DNA of 64,000 nt from positions 124,001-188,000 of the forward strand of contig NZ_WRXN01000001.1 of assembly GCF_009758205.1 (NCBI RefSeq). Direction: 5' to 3'. The DNA is from Chitinophaga tropicalis. Its GTDB lineage: Bacteria > Bacteroidota > Bacteroidia > Chitinophagales > Chitinophagaceae. The notes under the pieces are model-generated. The model was not told the origin of the DNA. It saw only the letters and a list, made by a program, of their open reading frames with translations, and ran no database searches. Position 1 is the first letter of the stretch, and each line of letters begins with the position of its first letter. The translations under genes were made by a program, and so were the position numbers. Of this stretch, positions 54,539 through 63,287 are shown piece by piece.

Positions 54539-57500
54539 ATGAGAAGCCATGTACTTAACTGGTTATGGCTGTGCTTTGCCTTTTACTGTAGCAGTGTGAA
54601 CCCAACAGTAGCAGGCACACGAAATAACCACAAGTCCTTTGAACCCAATGCCGGTATCTGCTTTCAGCAAAAAGATACTACTGTAAAGCCCACTGCTAAC
54701 CCTGTAGTGATCAAACCTTCGTCTGATACTACAAAGAAGCCCGGGAAAGATTCCGCTACAGTTGTACAACCCGATAGCAGCAAACCCGCAGCAAAGGATA
54801 CTACAAAGAAACCCGCATCAGACACTGCTCTGATCCTTCCGGGAGATTCAAACACATTGAAAAAAGAGGCACGCCAGTTCACACTCCGGGGTAGTGTAAA
54901 AGAATCGGCAGGCACTCCCATACCCGGTGCTCAGGTCATCAACCTCAGCAGTAAAGTAGCCGTGCCTTCAGATGCCAACGGACAATTCACCATCAAAGCT
55001 TCTATAGGCGATACTATTAAGATCGCTTCTGTAAGTTTTGCTGAACAGCTCATTCCCATTGAATCCCGGGATACGCTGAAAGTCACGCTCACCTCCGCAT
55101 CTTCCGGTAAAAAAGAACTGAAAGAAGTAGTGGTAACCGCATTAGGCATCCAGAAAAATACCCGCGCTGTTGGTTATGCTGTTGAAGAAGTAAGTGGCAA
55201 TGCTGTACAGGAAGCAAAGGAAGTGAACTTCGTCAATGCACTGACAGGTAAGGTGCCTGGCCTGCAGGTCAATACCAATACCGGTTCTATGGGCGGGTCC
55301 ACCAAGATCACTATCCGTGGTGTGAAATCTATCCGTGGTGATAACAACGCATTGGTAGTTGTAGATGGAGTACTGTTACAGAACAACAGTACCAATCAGC
55401 CCGGTCAGCAGAACGGAGGCGGTGGTTACGATTATGGTAGTCCCATGCAGGACCTGAACCCGGAAGATATGGAAAGTATCTCTGTGCTGAAAGGCGCTGC
55501 TGCTACTGCATTATATGGCAGTCGCGGCGGTAACGGCATACTGCAGATCACTACCAAAAAACGTCCTGATACAGGAAAAGGCATAGGCATTACTTATAGC
55601 ATCAACGCTCAGATGGATAAAGTATATGTGCTGCCCCACTACCAGAATGAGTATGGAGGCGGCTCCAACGGCCGTTTCGACACACTGTATTACAACGACC
55701 ATCCTGAAGCATTCCTGAGCGAGCAGGCAGCCACTTATGATGACAATAATGGTAAAGGAAGATATGACCTGCTTCCTCAGTATACTGTCGATGAATCATG
55801 GGGACCGAAACTGAATGGCCAGCTGGTACGCGCATACTGGTCATGGGACCGTGATAAGGGTAATCCTTACTTTGGTCAAACCACTCCCTGGGTTGCACAA
55901 CCCGACAACGTGAGAGATTTCTACAGAACGGGGTACACCCTCACCAACAATATTTCCATGAGCGGAAGTAATGATAAAGGCGAGTTCCGCGCATCATACG
56001 GTAACATGAATCAGACATTCGTATTACCTAACGCTACCCTTAAACGTGATAATCTCTCCTTTAACGGAAGCTATAAACTTGCAGATAACCTTAGAGCAGT
56101 AGCTGCCGTGAACTACAGCATGCTGAAAGCAGTAGGCAGGCCCGGTACAGGCTTCGTTGGGAACAACCCTACCCTGCAATTCACCATGTACGGACAACGC
56201 CAGCTGTCTGACGAATGGCAACGTCGTTATAAATACGAAGATGGTTCACAGATCACCTGGAACCGCAGGTCCTGGAGCGATCCTACCGTTGCATTCCACA
56301 ACGGCTCTTACTGGAACCGCTATATGGATTATGAAGACGATAGCAGGAACCGCATGTTCGGTTATGCAGGCTTTGACTACGACGCTACAAAATGGCTGAG
56401 CTTCAGCGGCCGCGTATTCATGGATGACTACAACACACTGGAGGAAGAGAAAACAGCGAAAGATTATCTTGTAGGCGGATATATAAAACGCATCCGCACA
56501 TCCCGCGAGATGAACTACCAGTTCACCGCCAATATCAAAGAAAGCTTTGCCAAAGTATTTACGTTGAACGCTACACTGGGCGGAAATATCATGCATCGTA
56601 AATGGACAACTACCGGCGGCATGACAGTAGGCGGCCTGATGATGCCCGGCATCTACAACCTGAACAACTCCGTTCAGCCCGCACAGATCATCGATGAATA
56701 TTATGAGAAACAAATTAACTCTGCTTTTGCAACAGCCAGCGTCGGATATAAAGACCTGCTGTTCCTGGAACTGACAGGCCGCACAGACTGGAGCTCTACC
56801 ATTGCACCGGAAAATAACCCTTACTTCTACCCGTCAGCATCTATGTCCTTCATCTTCTCAGACCTGCTGAAAGACTGGAAATGGCTGAACTTCGGTAAAG
56901 TAAGAGGTAGCGTTGCCTCCGTAGGTAATGATACCGATCCTTATGGCATCTACGATACATATGCTTTCGGCGCTCCCTTCGGCACTAATCCCATCACACA
57001 GTTCCAGACAACTAAATACTACCGCTTCCTGAAACCGGAACGTACACGTGAATTTGAAGGAGGTGTTGAACTTAAGTTCCTCGACAATCACATAGGACTG
57101 GACCTCACTTACTATAACCGCCGGACCAGCGATCAGATACTGACATTACCCATCTCCGCAGCCTCCGGCTACACTGTCACTTTTGTGAACGGTGGTAAAG
57201 TAGAGAACAAAGGCTTTGAAGTAGGACTAACGTTGAACCCTATCCGTCTGAAGAACGGTTTCCGCTGGGACATCATAGCCAACGTTTCCCGCAACAGGAA
57301 CAAGCTGCTGGAAATGAATATTCCTCAGTACAACACATCGCTTGAACAGTATGTGCTGGGCACAGACAGGCGTACTACCAAAGTATCTGTTGTAGCCCAG
57401 GTAGGTAAACCACTGGGCACTATTATAGGCAGGGACTATGTATATGATGCAAATGGCAATAAGATAGTGAACAGCAATGGTTATTATAAAGTAACAGATC

Positions 57501-58054
57501 AGTCAGTTCCTATCGGTAACGCCTATCCCGATTTTGTAGGTGGTATCACCAACACCTTTACATTTAAAGGTATTTACCTGTCTGGTCTGATCGATTTCCA
57601 GTCAGGCGGTGACTTCTTCTCCTACACCAACCTGTATGGTAAGAAATCCGGCTTGCTGGACGTTACAGCCGCCAATGGCATCCGTGAGAACGGTATCATT
57701 GTTCCCGGTGTAACAGAAGATGGAAGGACTAATGATGTACGCATCACCGCCGTGAACCACTTTGCGCAGAACGGTGGTAATGTGATCAGTAAAGCAGATC
57801 TCTATGATGCCAGCTATATCTACCTGCGTGAAGTAAAGCTGGGTTATAACCTGCCGGACGCATGGTTCTCCAGGATAGGCGCACAAAGTGCAAGGCTTTC
57901 ACTGTACGGACGTAACCTTTGGCTGATCAAATCCAATGCACCCAATGTAGACCCTTCCAATATCCTTAACTCATCTTCCAATGTGCAGGGTATAGAAGGA
58001 GGTGCATTACCATCACTGCGTTCTTATGGTATTAACCTGAATGTTTCATTTTAA
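54539..58054 (+). CDS. SusC/RagA-family TonB-linked outer membrane protein
   Basis: 1171 residues. A signal-like N-terminus leads to an unusual low-complexity stretch (about 45-115) rich in K, D, T, S and P with repeated KDTTxKP-type units. A carboxypeptidase-regulatory-like domain follows (about 118-198), then a TonB-box-like 'KELKEVVVTALGIQKNTRAV', the plug ('GKVPGLQVNTNTGSMGGSTK', 'VLKGAAATALYGSRGGNGIL') and a 22-strand barrel ending 'SYGINLNVSF'. It imports oligosaccharides or peptides with its SusD partner 29 bp downstream. No enzyme or regulator gene is adjacent to define the substrate. Confidence 0.95.
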   Translation: MRSHVLNWLWLCFAFYCSSVNPTVAGTRNNHKSFEPNAGICFQQKDTTVKPTANPVVIKPSSDTTKKPGKDSATVVQPDSSKPAAKDTTKKPASDTALILPGDSNTLKKEARQFTLRGSVKESAGTPIPGAQVINLSSKVAVPSDANGQFTIKASIGDTIKIASVSFAEQLIPIESRDTLKVTLTSASSGKKELKEVVVTALGIQKNTRAVGYAVEEVSGNAVQEAKEVNFVNALTGKVPGLQVNTNTGSMGGSTKITIRGVKSIRGDNNALVVVDGVLLQNNSTNQPGQQNGGGGYDYGSPMQDLNPEDMESISVLKGAAATALYGSRGGNGILQITTKKRPDTGKGIGITYSINAQMDKVYVLPHYQNEYGGGSNGRFDTLYYNDHPEAFLSEQAATYDDNNGKGRYDLLPQYTVDESWGPKLNGQLVRAYWSWDRDKGNPYFGQTTPWVAQPDNVRDFYRTGYTLTNNISMSGSNDKGEFRASYGNMNQTFVLPNATLKRDNLSFNGSYKLADNLRAVAAVNYSMLKAVGRPGTGFVGNNPTLQFTMYGQRQLSDEWQRRYKYEDGSQITWNRRSWSDPTVAFHNGSYWNRYMDYEDDSRNRMFGYAGFDYDATKWLSFSGRVFMDDYNTLEEEKTAKDYLVGGYIKRIRTSREMNYQFTANIKESFAKVFTLNATLGGNIMHRKWTTTGGMTVGGLMMPGIYNLNNSVQPAQIIDEYYEKQINSAFATASVGYKDLLFLELTGRTDWSSTIAPENNPYFYPSASMSFIFSDLLKDWKWLNFGKVRGSVASVGNDTDPYGIYDTYAFGAPFGTNPITQFQTTKYYRFLKPERTREFEGGVELKFLDNHIGLDLTYYNRRTSDQILTLPISAASGYTVTFVNGGKVENKGFEVGLTLNPIRLKNGFRWDIIANVSRNRNKLLEMNIPQYNTSLEQYVLGTDRRTTKVSVVAQVGKPLGTIIGRDYVYDANGNKIVNSNGYYKVTDQSVPIGNAYPDFVGGITNTFTFKGIYLSGLIDFQSGGDFFSYTNLYGKKSGLLDVTAANGIRENGIIVPGVTEDGRTNDVRITAVNHFAQNGGNVISKADLYDASYIYLREVKLGYNLPDAWFSRIGAQSARLSLYGRNLWLIKSNAPNVDPSNILNSSSNVQGIEGGALPSLRSYGINLNVSF

Positions 58055-58083
58055 CCATTGTCTGTAAGGAAAAAACTAAAGAT

Positions 58084-59553
58084 ATGCTTAACGGAATCAT
58101 CAAATACGGATGCGGTTTGTTGCTGGCCTGCTTTGTAACAGCGGGATGCAATAAACTGGAGAACATGAATATAGACCCGACCAAACCCGTCAACACAGAA
58201 CCTGCCTACCTGCTCACAGGCGCAGAGAAAAGTGCGATGGACATATTATACTCAGGACTGCAGAATGGTTTTATTGGCAGCCACTTTGCACAATACTGGT
58301 CAGGCAATACAAGAACAAACGACAGCCAGTACCTGCTGGATGAAAACAACAATACAGCCCTCTGGAATACCATGTACACAGTCGTGATACATAACCTGAA
58401 CGAGATCATTCGTCTGGCACAGACAGACCCTCCGCAGGATTCCAGTGCTGTTAACCAGATAGCCATCTCTTATATTCTTAAGACCTGGGCATTCCAGATC
58501 CTGACAGATACTTATGGCAACGTTCCTTATTCAGACGCAGTAAAGGGAGATGCCAATATCCAGCCCAAATATGATGATGCACGGGCTATCTATACAGGCC
58601 TGCTGGACACACTGCAGCAACAGCTGGCAGTGATGGATGAAAACAGGCCGGGATTTGGTAGCGGGGATGTTATCTTCAACGGTGACGTAGCCGCCTGGAA
58701 GAAGCTGGGACATTCACTGGCATTGCGCCTGGCCATACGCCTGGCAGATGCTGATCCTGCTACAGCAAAAAGCGTGATAGAGGCCAACTATACAAATGCA
58801 ATGACCTCCAATGCAGATAATGCCCAGTTTCAGTACCTCACCACAGCGCCAAATAAATATCCGCAGAATGACTCTGAACGTGATATCCTGGATTTCTTTG
58901 TAAGCGCTACAATGGTAGATTATCTGAAAGCAACAGAAGATCCACGGCTGGAAGTATATGTACGTCCTGCCGCTGACGGGAGTGGGTATGTTGGCATGCC
59001 CTACGGTACGGCCGCTTCCAATCCCAGCAGGAAATCGTCAGACAGCTATTCCTGGCCCGGTACCAGGATCTATGCTGCAGATATGGTTGGTATCCTGATG
59101 ACCTATCCTGAAGTAGAATTCATACTGGCTGAAGCTGCTGCACGTGGTATGGCCGTTGGCGATGCCGCAACACATTACAATGCAGGTGTTACCTCTTCCC
59201 TCGAATACTGGGGTATTACCAATACAGATACTGTTAACAGCTATCTGGCACGTGTACCTTATACCGCGGGCGACTGGAGAAATGTCATTGGCACACAAAA
59301 ATGGCTGGCCTTATATCCACAGGGATTCCAGGGCTGGTTTGAACGCACCCGTCTTGACTTCAAAAAACCTGATGGTACAGATCTGTTCATAGCACCTGTA
59401 GATGGCTCGCTGGACCAGAACGTTACTTTTGTTCCGTTCCGCCTTACTTATCCTACAGCAGAACAGCAACAGAATACAATACACTACCAGGAAGCCGCAT
59501 CAGCAATAGGAGGAGACACAAAAGGCACAAGGTTATTCTTTAACAAACGCTAA
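58084..59553 (+). CDS. SusD/RagB-family outer-membrane lipoprotein
   Basis: 489 residues with a lipobox ending at C22 ('FVTAGC'). It matches the SusD-like subgroup also called SusD/RagB ('NMNIDPTKPVNTEPAYLLTG', 'FQILTDTYGNVPYSDAVKG', 'QGFQGWFERTRLDFKKPDGT'). SusD binds the nutrient at the cell surface and closes over the SusC barrel. It directly follows its SusC partner. Confidence 0.95.
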   Translation: MLNGIIKYGCGLLLACFVTAGCNKLENMNIDPTKPVNTEPAYLLTGAEKSAMDILYSGLQNGFIGSHFAQYWSGNTRTNDSQYLLDENNNTALWNTMYTVVIHNLNEIIRLAQTDPPQDSSAVNQIAISYILKTWAFQILTDTYGNVPYSDAVKGDANIQPKYDDARAIYTGLLDTLQQQLAVMDENRPGFGSGDVIFNGDVAAWKKLGHSLALRLAIRLADADPATAKSVIEANYTNAMTSNADNAQFQYLTTAPNKYPQNDSERDILDFFVSATMVDYLKATEDPRLEVYVRPAADGSGYVGMPYGTAASNPSRKSSDSYSWPGTRIYAADMVGILMTYPEVEFILAEAAARGMAVGDAATHYNAGVTSSLEYWGITNTDTVNSYLARVPYTAGDWRNVIGTQKWLALYPQGFQGWFERTRLDFKKPDGTDLFIAPVDGSLDQNVTFVPFRLTYPTAEQQQNTIHYQEAASAIGGDTKGTRLFFNKR

Positions 59554-59586
59554 CAGATTAACAGGTCTGCCGCCGGTTAATTCCCC

Positions 59587-59633
59587 GCTCAAAAAAATAG
59601 GTTTCGCCAAAGGCGAAACCTATTTTTTTGAGC
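59587..59633 (+). terminator. Bidirectional terminator after the SusC/SusD operon
   Basis: A 22-bp perfect inverted repeat with a three-base loop (AAA): the core stem is GGTTTCGCC/GGCGAAACC, flanked by A7 and T7. It can stop transcription from both sides. Confidence 0.93.
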
Positions 59634-59657
59634 AAGCCCTTAAACCCTTAAACTATC

Positions 59658-60137
59658 TTAATTAATATTATCCTTCGCCAAACGGCCAAATTCCTTCTGC
59701 TCAGCCTCAGTTTCAAAAGCACTCGTCGGCACCAGGAAAAAATTCTTCTTCCCCCTGTAAAGAAAGAAAAAATTCTTTGCCTCTACTACCTGTGTGAAAG
59801 TATGCCATGATAACAGGCGTTGCTGTTCATTAGTACGGGTAGAAATAGTGATCCCCTCTTCAGAATATTTGAGATAGATATTGTCTTTAAATGTAGCTGC
59901 TTTATTATAAATAGACACAGGAAGCATAAACCAGAACGCAGCAACTATCAGCAGCACCATTGCTGCAATACCTACCAGAGCTCCTATTGTGACTATATTG
60001 AAAGCATAACCGGCCAGTGCAAAGGCCAGCAGGGCAAAAAGCGTGTTACGCAGAACTTTGATCTCTCCTCGTTGCAGAAAGTGGTAGCGCAATGCATGTA
60101 ATACCTCCTCCTTTTTGTAGCTAAACTCCAAATGCAT
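59658..60137 (-). CDS. YcxB-like membrane protein
   Basis: 159 residues from the ATG at 60137 (an ATG at 60149 is also in frame). Two adjacent transmembrane helices (about 33-55 and 58-80) follow a short basic N-terminus. The C-terminal part ('YLKYSEEGITISTRTNEQQ', 'LSWHTFTQVVEAKNFFFLYR', 'FFLVPTSAFETEAEQKEF') is typical of the YcxB-like family, of unknown function. It lies 18 bp after the next upstream gene on the same strand. Confidence 0.72.
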   Translation of the reverse strand: MHLEFSYKKEEVLHALRYHFLQRGEIKVLRNTLFALLAFALAGYAFNIVTIGALVGIAAMVLLIVAAFWFMLPVSIYNKAATFKDNIYLKYSEEGITISTRTNEQQRLLSWHTFTQVVEAKNFFFLYRGKKNFFLVPTSAFETEAEQKEFGRLAKDNIN

Positions 60138-60155
60138 TATGGCAGGCAATCGTTT

Positions 60156-60737
60156 TTATTTGTTAACAGGAATAGTCATCTGACTTTCCATATCATCCCT
60201 GCTGCTTACAGGAGCGTATTTTTTACGGTTGGCTACAGGCTTCTTGTTAACACTTGTACCATCAGTCAGATCATCTTCACTCAGCCCGGGAAAGTTATTC
60301 TTCACGAACTGAAAATATTGTTGTAAGGTCTTTGCGTCTACCTTAAAAGGAAAGGCCAGCTCCTGGTTGGGAGCTCTTAGTGCTTCATTATTATTTATAC
60401 GGGATTCGTTCTGCAGATACCACTTGTACAGATCAAGAATACCTTTCTTCAGTTCTTCCTCGTACATTTTATCACCATCCTGGTCCTTGGGTAGCATCCA
60501 CACGTATTCTTCGACCCGGCTGGGACGAGCAACTTTAGTGGCAGAAACCGTTTTATCAGAACTATCGCAATTAGCGTTCTTATTATCTCCCTTGTTGGCT
60601 TTATCCCCTTCTTTCTCCTTTCCTTCCTTTTCCTTCTCTTTAGCCTTATTCTTATCTTCTATGCATTTACCGCTACTTGCGCTTGCTGATGCGGCTGTGG
60701 CCAAAGTTACCAACAGCAGGAACAACAGCTTTTTCAT
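60156..60737 (-). CDS. Secreted lysine-rich hypothetical protein
   Basis: 193 residues from the ATG at 60737, which begins a good signal peptide (MKKLLFLLLVTLATAASASA); a longer frame opens at 60761. After it comes a highly charged Lys/Glu/Asp/Asn stretch (about 25-62, KEKEKEGKEKEG-like) and a helical C-terminal part ('MYEEELKKGILDLYKWYLQN'). I do not recognise the family. Two cysteines (C25 and C58) flank the charged stretch. Confidence 0.65.
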   Translation of the reverse strand: MKKLLFLLLVTLATAASASASSGKCIEDKNKAKEKEKEGKEKEGDKANKGDNKNANCDSSDKTVSATKVARPSRVEEYVWMLPKDQDGDKMYEEELKKGILDLYKWYLQNESRINNNEALRAPNQELAFPFKVDAKTLQQYFQFVKNNFPGLSEDDLTDGTSVNKKPVANRKKYAPVSSRDDMESQMTIPVNK

Positions 60738-60861
60738 AGATGTGTAAAATTTGTAGCACAAAATACAAAATACATGTTAAAAATACAAAAGCAATGGATG
60801 AACCATTGCTTTCGAGAGTCATTTTTACAGTGCATGATGAATCATGCTTGTAGTAATATTT

Positions 60862-61209
60862 GGTTTTTCATAGGACAGTAACCATAATAAAATTAATATT
60901 AAAACAAATATAATAATTATCTACAGTAATGAGTAATCCAATCCTAAATATTTGAAATACTTCAATTTATTAGTGCAAAAAATTAAAAAAGCATAAAAAG
61001 TTGTCGCTTTTTATGATAAATGTAAAACCCTTATTATATTAGATATATTAAAATTAAGTTAAAAATATAAGCGGGGATGACCGTAAGGAATTGCTAAAAC
61101 AAACTGATAAAGGATTCGGGGCAGAAAAAAGAAGAGAAACGGAACTGTGTAGAAATAGTAAGGGCACCTGGAAAGGCGCCCTCAATTTGTTACTATCCTA
61201 TGAAAACCC
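60862..61209. mobile_element. MITE-like element with terminal inverted repeats
   Basis: The two ends are inverted copies: 19 of the 21 outermost bases match, with core TTTTCATAGGA and AGTAAC. The element is directly flanked by TATTT on both sides (60857-60861 and 61210-61214), a possible 5-bp target duplication. It is 348 bp, AT-rich, has no transposase frame, and carries a GC hairpin near its right end (61160-61181). An alternative is that the ends are unrelated small-RNA-like elements. TATTT is common in AT-rich DNA, so the duplication is suggestive only. Confidence 0.45.
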
Positions 61210-61670
61210 TATTTGAATACAAATGTAAGGGCATGTTATTTTTCTTTGAAATTTTTGACCCACAATAACAAATCGTTAACAAAGGCTGTGGCCGATAGTC
61301 CCCTGAAAATCAGTACAGTATTGGCTTTGGTACGTTTGTCCATTTTTGCTAAATTTGTTAAAAAAGTATAAAAACAGTACTGTTGGGGCTGTTTACAGGC
61401 TTATTGTAACAAAGAAGACAGCTGAAACGTTTGATTAGCTGCCCATAAGAGAGGCTTATACAAGTAATTGTGCAAACCATTAAAAAGGTATACTTTTATT
61501 TTATAAGATACTCAGTATAAGTTTTTTATTATCATAGGTTTATTGGCAAGGAAAGAGATCAACCATTTCCCCGGCACCTATGAAACCCTTATGGACACAG
61601 GATTTTCTCGGATAAAAAATGAATGACATGCATATTTGACTAAGAATGTGACTTATTACCAAAATTTTTA

Positions 61671-61678
61671 TACATTTG
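61671..61678 (+). promoter_or_regulatory. Putative -7 element of the GGGP-synthase-family gene
   Basis: TACATTTG is an exact TAnnTTTG match 26 bp before the start codon; no clear -33. Confidence 0.45.
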
Positions 61679-61703
61679 CGACAACCGGAACAATGCTATT
61701 TTA

Positions 61704-62462
61704 ATGCACAATAAAATATACAATTCTTTTATCGATAGGAAGGCAAAGGGAACGAAGTCTTTCGCCGTTCTGATTGATCCGGACAAGGTTACGCCCGTTG
61801 AAATAGCAGACCTGGCAGCTAAGTGTACTGCTGCCAAGGTAGATTACATTTTTCTGGGAGGCAGTCTTGTGATCACTAACCATCTGGATGAATGCGTTCA
61901 ACAGCTTAAGGCCCGTTGTGATATTCCTGTAGTTTTGTTTCCAGGCAGTCCTTCTCAGGTATCCCGCCATGCGGATGCCCTGTTATATCTTTCTGTAATT
62001 TCAGGACGTAATCCTGAGCTCCTGATTGGTCAACATGTCCTCTCAGCTCCTGCAGTCAAGAAAAGCGGGCTGGAAGTGATTTCCACCGGTTATATGGTCA
62101 TAGATGGTGGAGCACCTACAACCGTTTCATATATCAGTAACACAACGCCCATCCCGGCAGATAAAGACGATATCGCGCTTTGTACCGCAATGGCAGGTGA
62201 AATGCTGGGAATGAAAGTTATATTCATGGATGCCGGCAGCGGCGCGCGCAAACCCATTACCGAAAGTATGATTGCCCGTGTAGCCAGCCAGATATCGGCC
62301 CCTCTCATAGTAGGCGGCGGTATCCGTGATGCTGAAAAAGCGTACCTCAACTGTAAAGCCGGCGCCGATGTTATTGTAGTCGGTAATGCTATTGAGAAAG
62401 AAACTTCTCTCATTAAAGAAATTGCAGATGCTGTTCACGCAGCAATGCCTGCGCTCAAATAG
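61704..62462 (+). CDS. Geranylgeranylglyceryl phosphate synthase family protein
   Basis: 252 residues with the TIM-barrel signatures of the GGGPS/PcrB family: 'SFAVLIDPDKVTPVEIADLA', 'YIFLGGSLVITNHLDECVQQ', 'PVVLFPGSPSQVSRHADALL', 'YMVIDGGAPTTVSYIS', 'MDAGSGARKPI' and 'PLIVGGGIRDAEKA'. Enzymes of this type add an isoprenoid to glycerol-1-phosphate, an archaeal-style ether-lipid step that has been demonstrated for Bacteroidota members. It is a single-gene unit with its own promoter and terminator. Confidence 0.93.
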   Translation: MHNKIYNSFIDRKAKGTKSFAVLIDPDKVTPVEIADLAAKCTAAKVDYIFLGGSLVITNHLDECVQQLKARCDIPVVLFPGSPSQVSRHADALLYLSVISGRNPELLIGQHVLSAPAVKKSGLEVISTGYMVIDGGAPTTVSYISNTTPIPADKDDIALCTAMAGEMLGMKVIFMDAGSGARKPITESMIARVASQISAPLIVGGGIRDAEKAYLNCKAGADVIVVGNAIEKETSLIKEIADAVHAAMPALK

Positions 62463-62469
62463 ATCTTTT

Positions 62470-62498
62470 AAAGGGAGGGCCGGTGCCCTCCCTTATAT
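62470..62498 (+). terminator. Terminator after the GGGP-synthase-family gene
   Basis: AAGGGAGGGC, loop CGGT, GCCCTCCCTT then ATATTTTTT: a 10-bp perfect stem. The A-rich left side lets it serve the converging LytTR gene too. Confidence 0.88.
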
Positions 62499-62501
62499 TT
62501 T

Positions 62502-63230
62502 TTATAAGCTCATCATCTCCTTGAACTTCACTGCCTGCCTGCGGCTCACCTCTATTTTCTCCCCTCCGCGCATCTCCAGCAGCAACCCACCGTTAAAATA
62601 GGTATCTATCTTCTCTATCATACGAAGGTTCACAATATGCTTGCGGTTGGCCCGGAAAAAAGTACGTTCGTCCAGACGCTCTTCCAGGGCATTCAGAGAT
62701 TTCAGGATCAACGGTTTATTGGCCTCAAAATATACCCGCGCATAGTTTCCCACACTTTCAAAAAGACGGATCTCCTGCAACTTTACAAACCAGCAACGGT
62801 CTCCGTCCTTCACAAATACCTGGTCATTCTCAGAAAGAATAGTGCGTATAGGACCAGCCTCCGCCTGCCGCTCCTTCTCTTCCTGTTGTTGCAGCTTATG
62901 AATGGCATCTGCCAGCCGCTTGGGCTCTATAGGTTTCAGCAGGTAATCCAGCGCATTGTACTCAAATGCCTTAAGGGCATATTCGTCATATGCAGTGGTA
63001 AAGATCACATGCGGCGTTCTTTCCAGTTCCGTCAGCAACTCAAAACCGGTCTTGTCCGGCATCTGTATATCCAGGAAAAGCAGATCGGGGTGGAGTGTCT
63101 CTATCTTTTCAAGTCCATCCTTTGCATTCACCGCTTCTCCCACTACCACGATCTCCGGATGGTCTGCCAGTAATTTTTTTAGCTCGCTTCTGGCCAGACG
63201 TTCGTCATCAATTATCAATGCTTTTTTCAT
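62502..63230 (-). CDS. LytTR-family response regulator
   Basis: 242 residues. The receiver domain has D8-D9 and phosphoacceptor D54 in 'LLFLDIQMPD', with the lysine in 'DYLLKPIEP'. The LytTR DNA-binding domain (about 140-240) has 'WFVKLQEIRLFESVGNYARV' and 'FFRANRKHIVNLRMIEKID'. Its partner is the LytS-type kinase gene 57 bp upstream on the same strand. Confidence 0.95.
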   Translation of the reverse strand: MKKALIIDDERLARSELKKLLADHPEIVVVGEAVNAKDGLEKIETLHPDLLFLDIQMPDKTGFELLTELERTPHVIFTTAYDEYALKAFEYNALDYLLKPIEPKRLADAIHKLQQQEEKERQAEAGPIRTILSENDQVFVKDGDRCWFVKLQEIRLFESVGNYARVYFEANKPLILKSLNALEERLDERTFFRANRKHIVNLRMIEKIDTYFNGGLLLEMRGGEKIEVSRRQAVKFKEMMSL

Positions 63231-63240
63231 GAGCAGGTAC

Positions 63241-63272
63241 TTTTACCGGCAGCAGCTTCGCCTGCTGCTCCT
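63241..63272 (-). promoter_or_regulatory. Hairpin between the kinase and LytTR genes
   Basis: On the minus strand GCAGCAGG, loop CGAA, GCTGCTGCC folds as a short stem within the 57-bp gap; there is no T tract. It may limit or stabilise the downstream message. Confidence 0.35.
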
Positions 63273-63287
63273 GACAAGGATTTAAAA

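Larger units (their letters stand above)
60762..61703. other. AT-rich intergenic region, 942 bp
   Basis: No supported protein gene. It contains the MITE-like element (60862-61209 with flanking TATTT) and, at its end, the -7 element for the GGGP-synthase-family gene. The stretch 61215-61630 has no recognisable feature. Confidence 0.6.
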
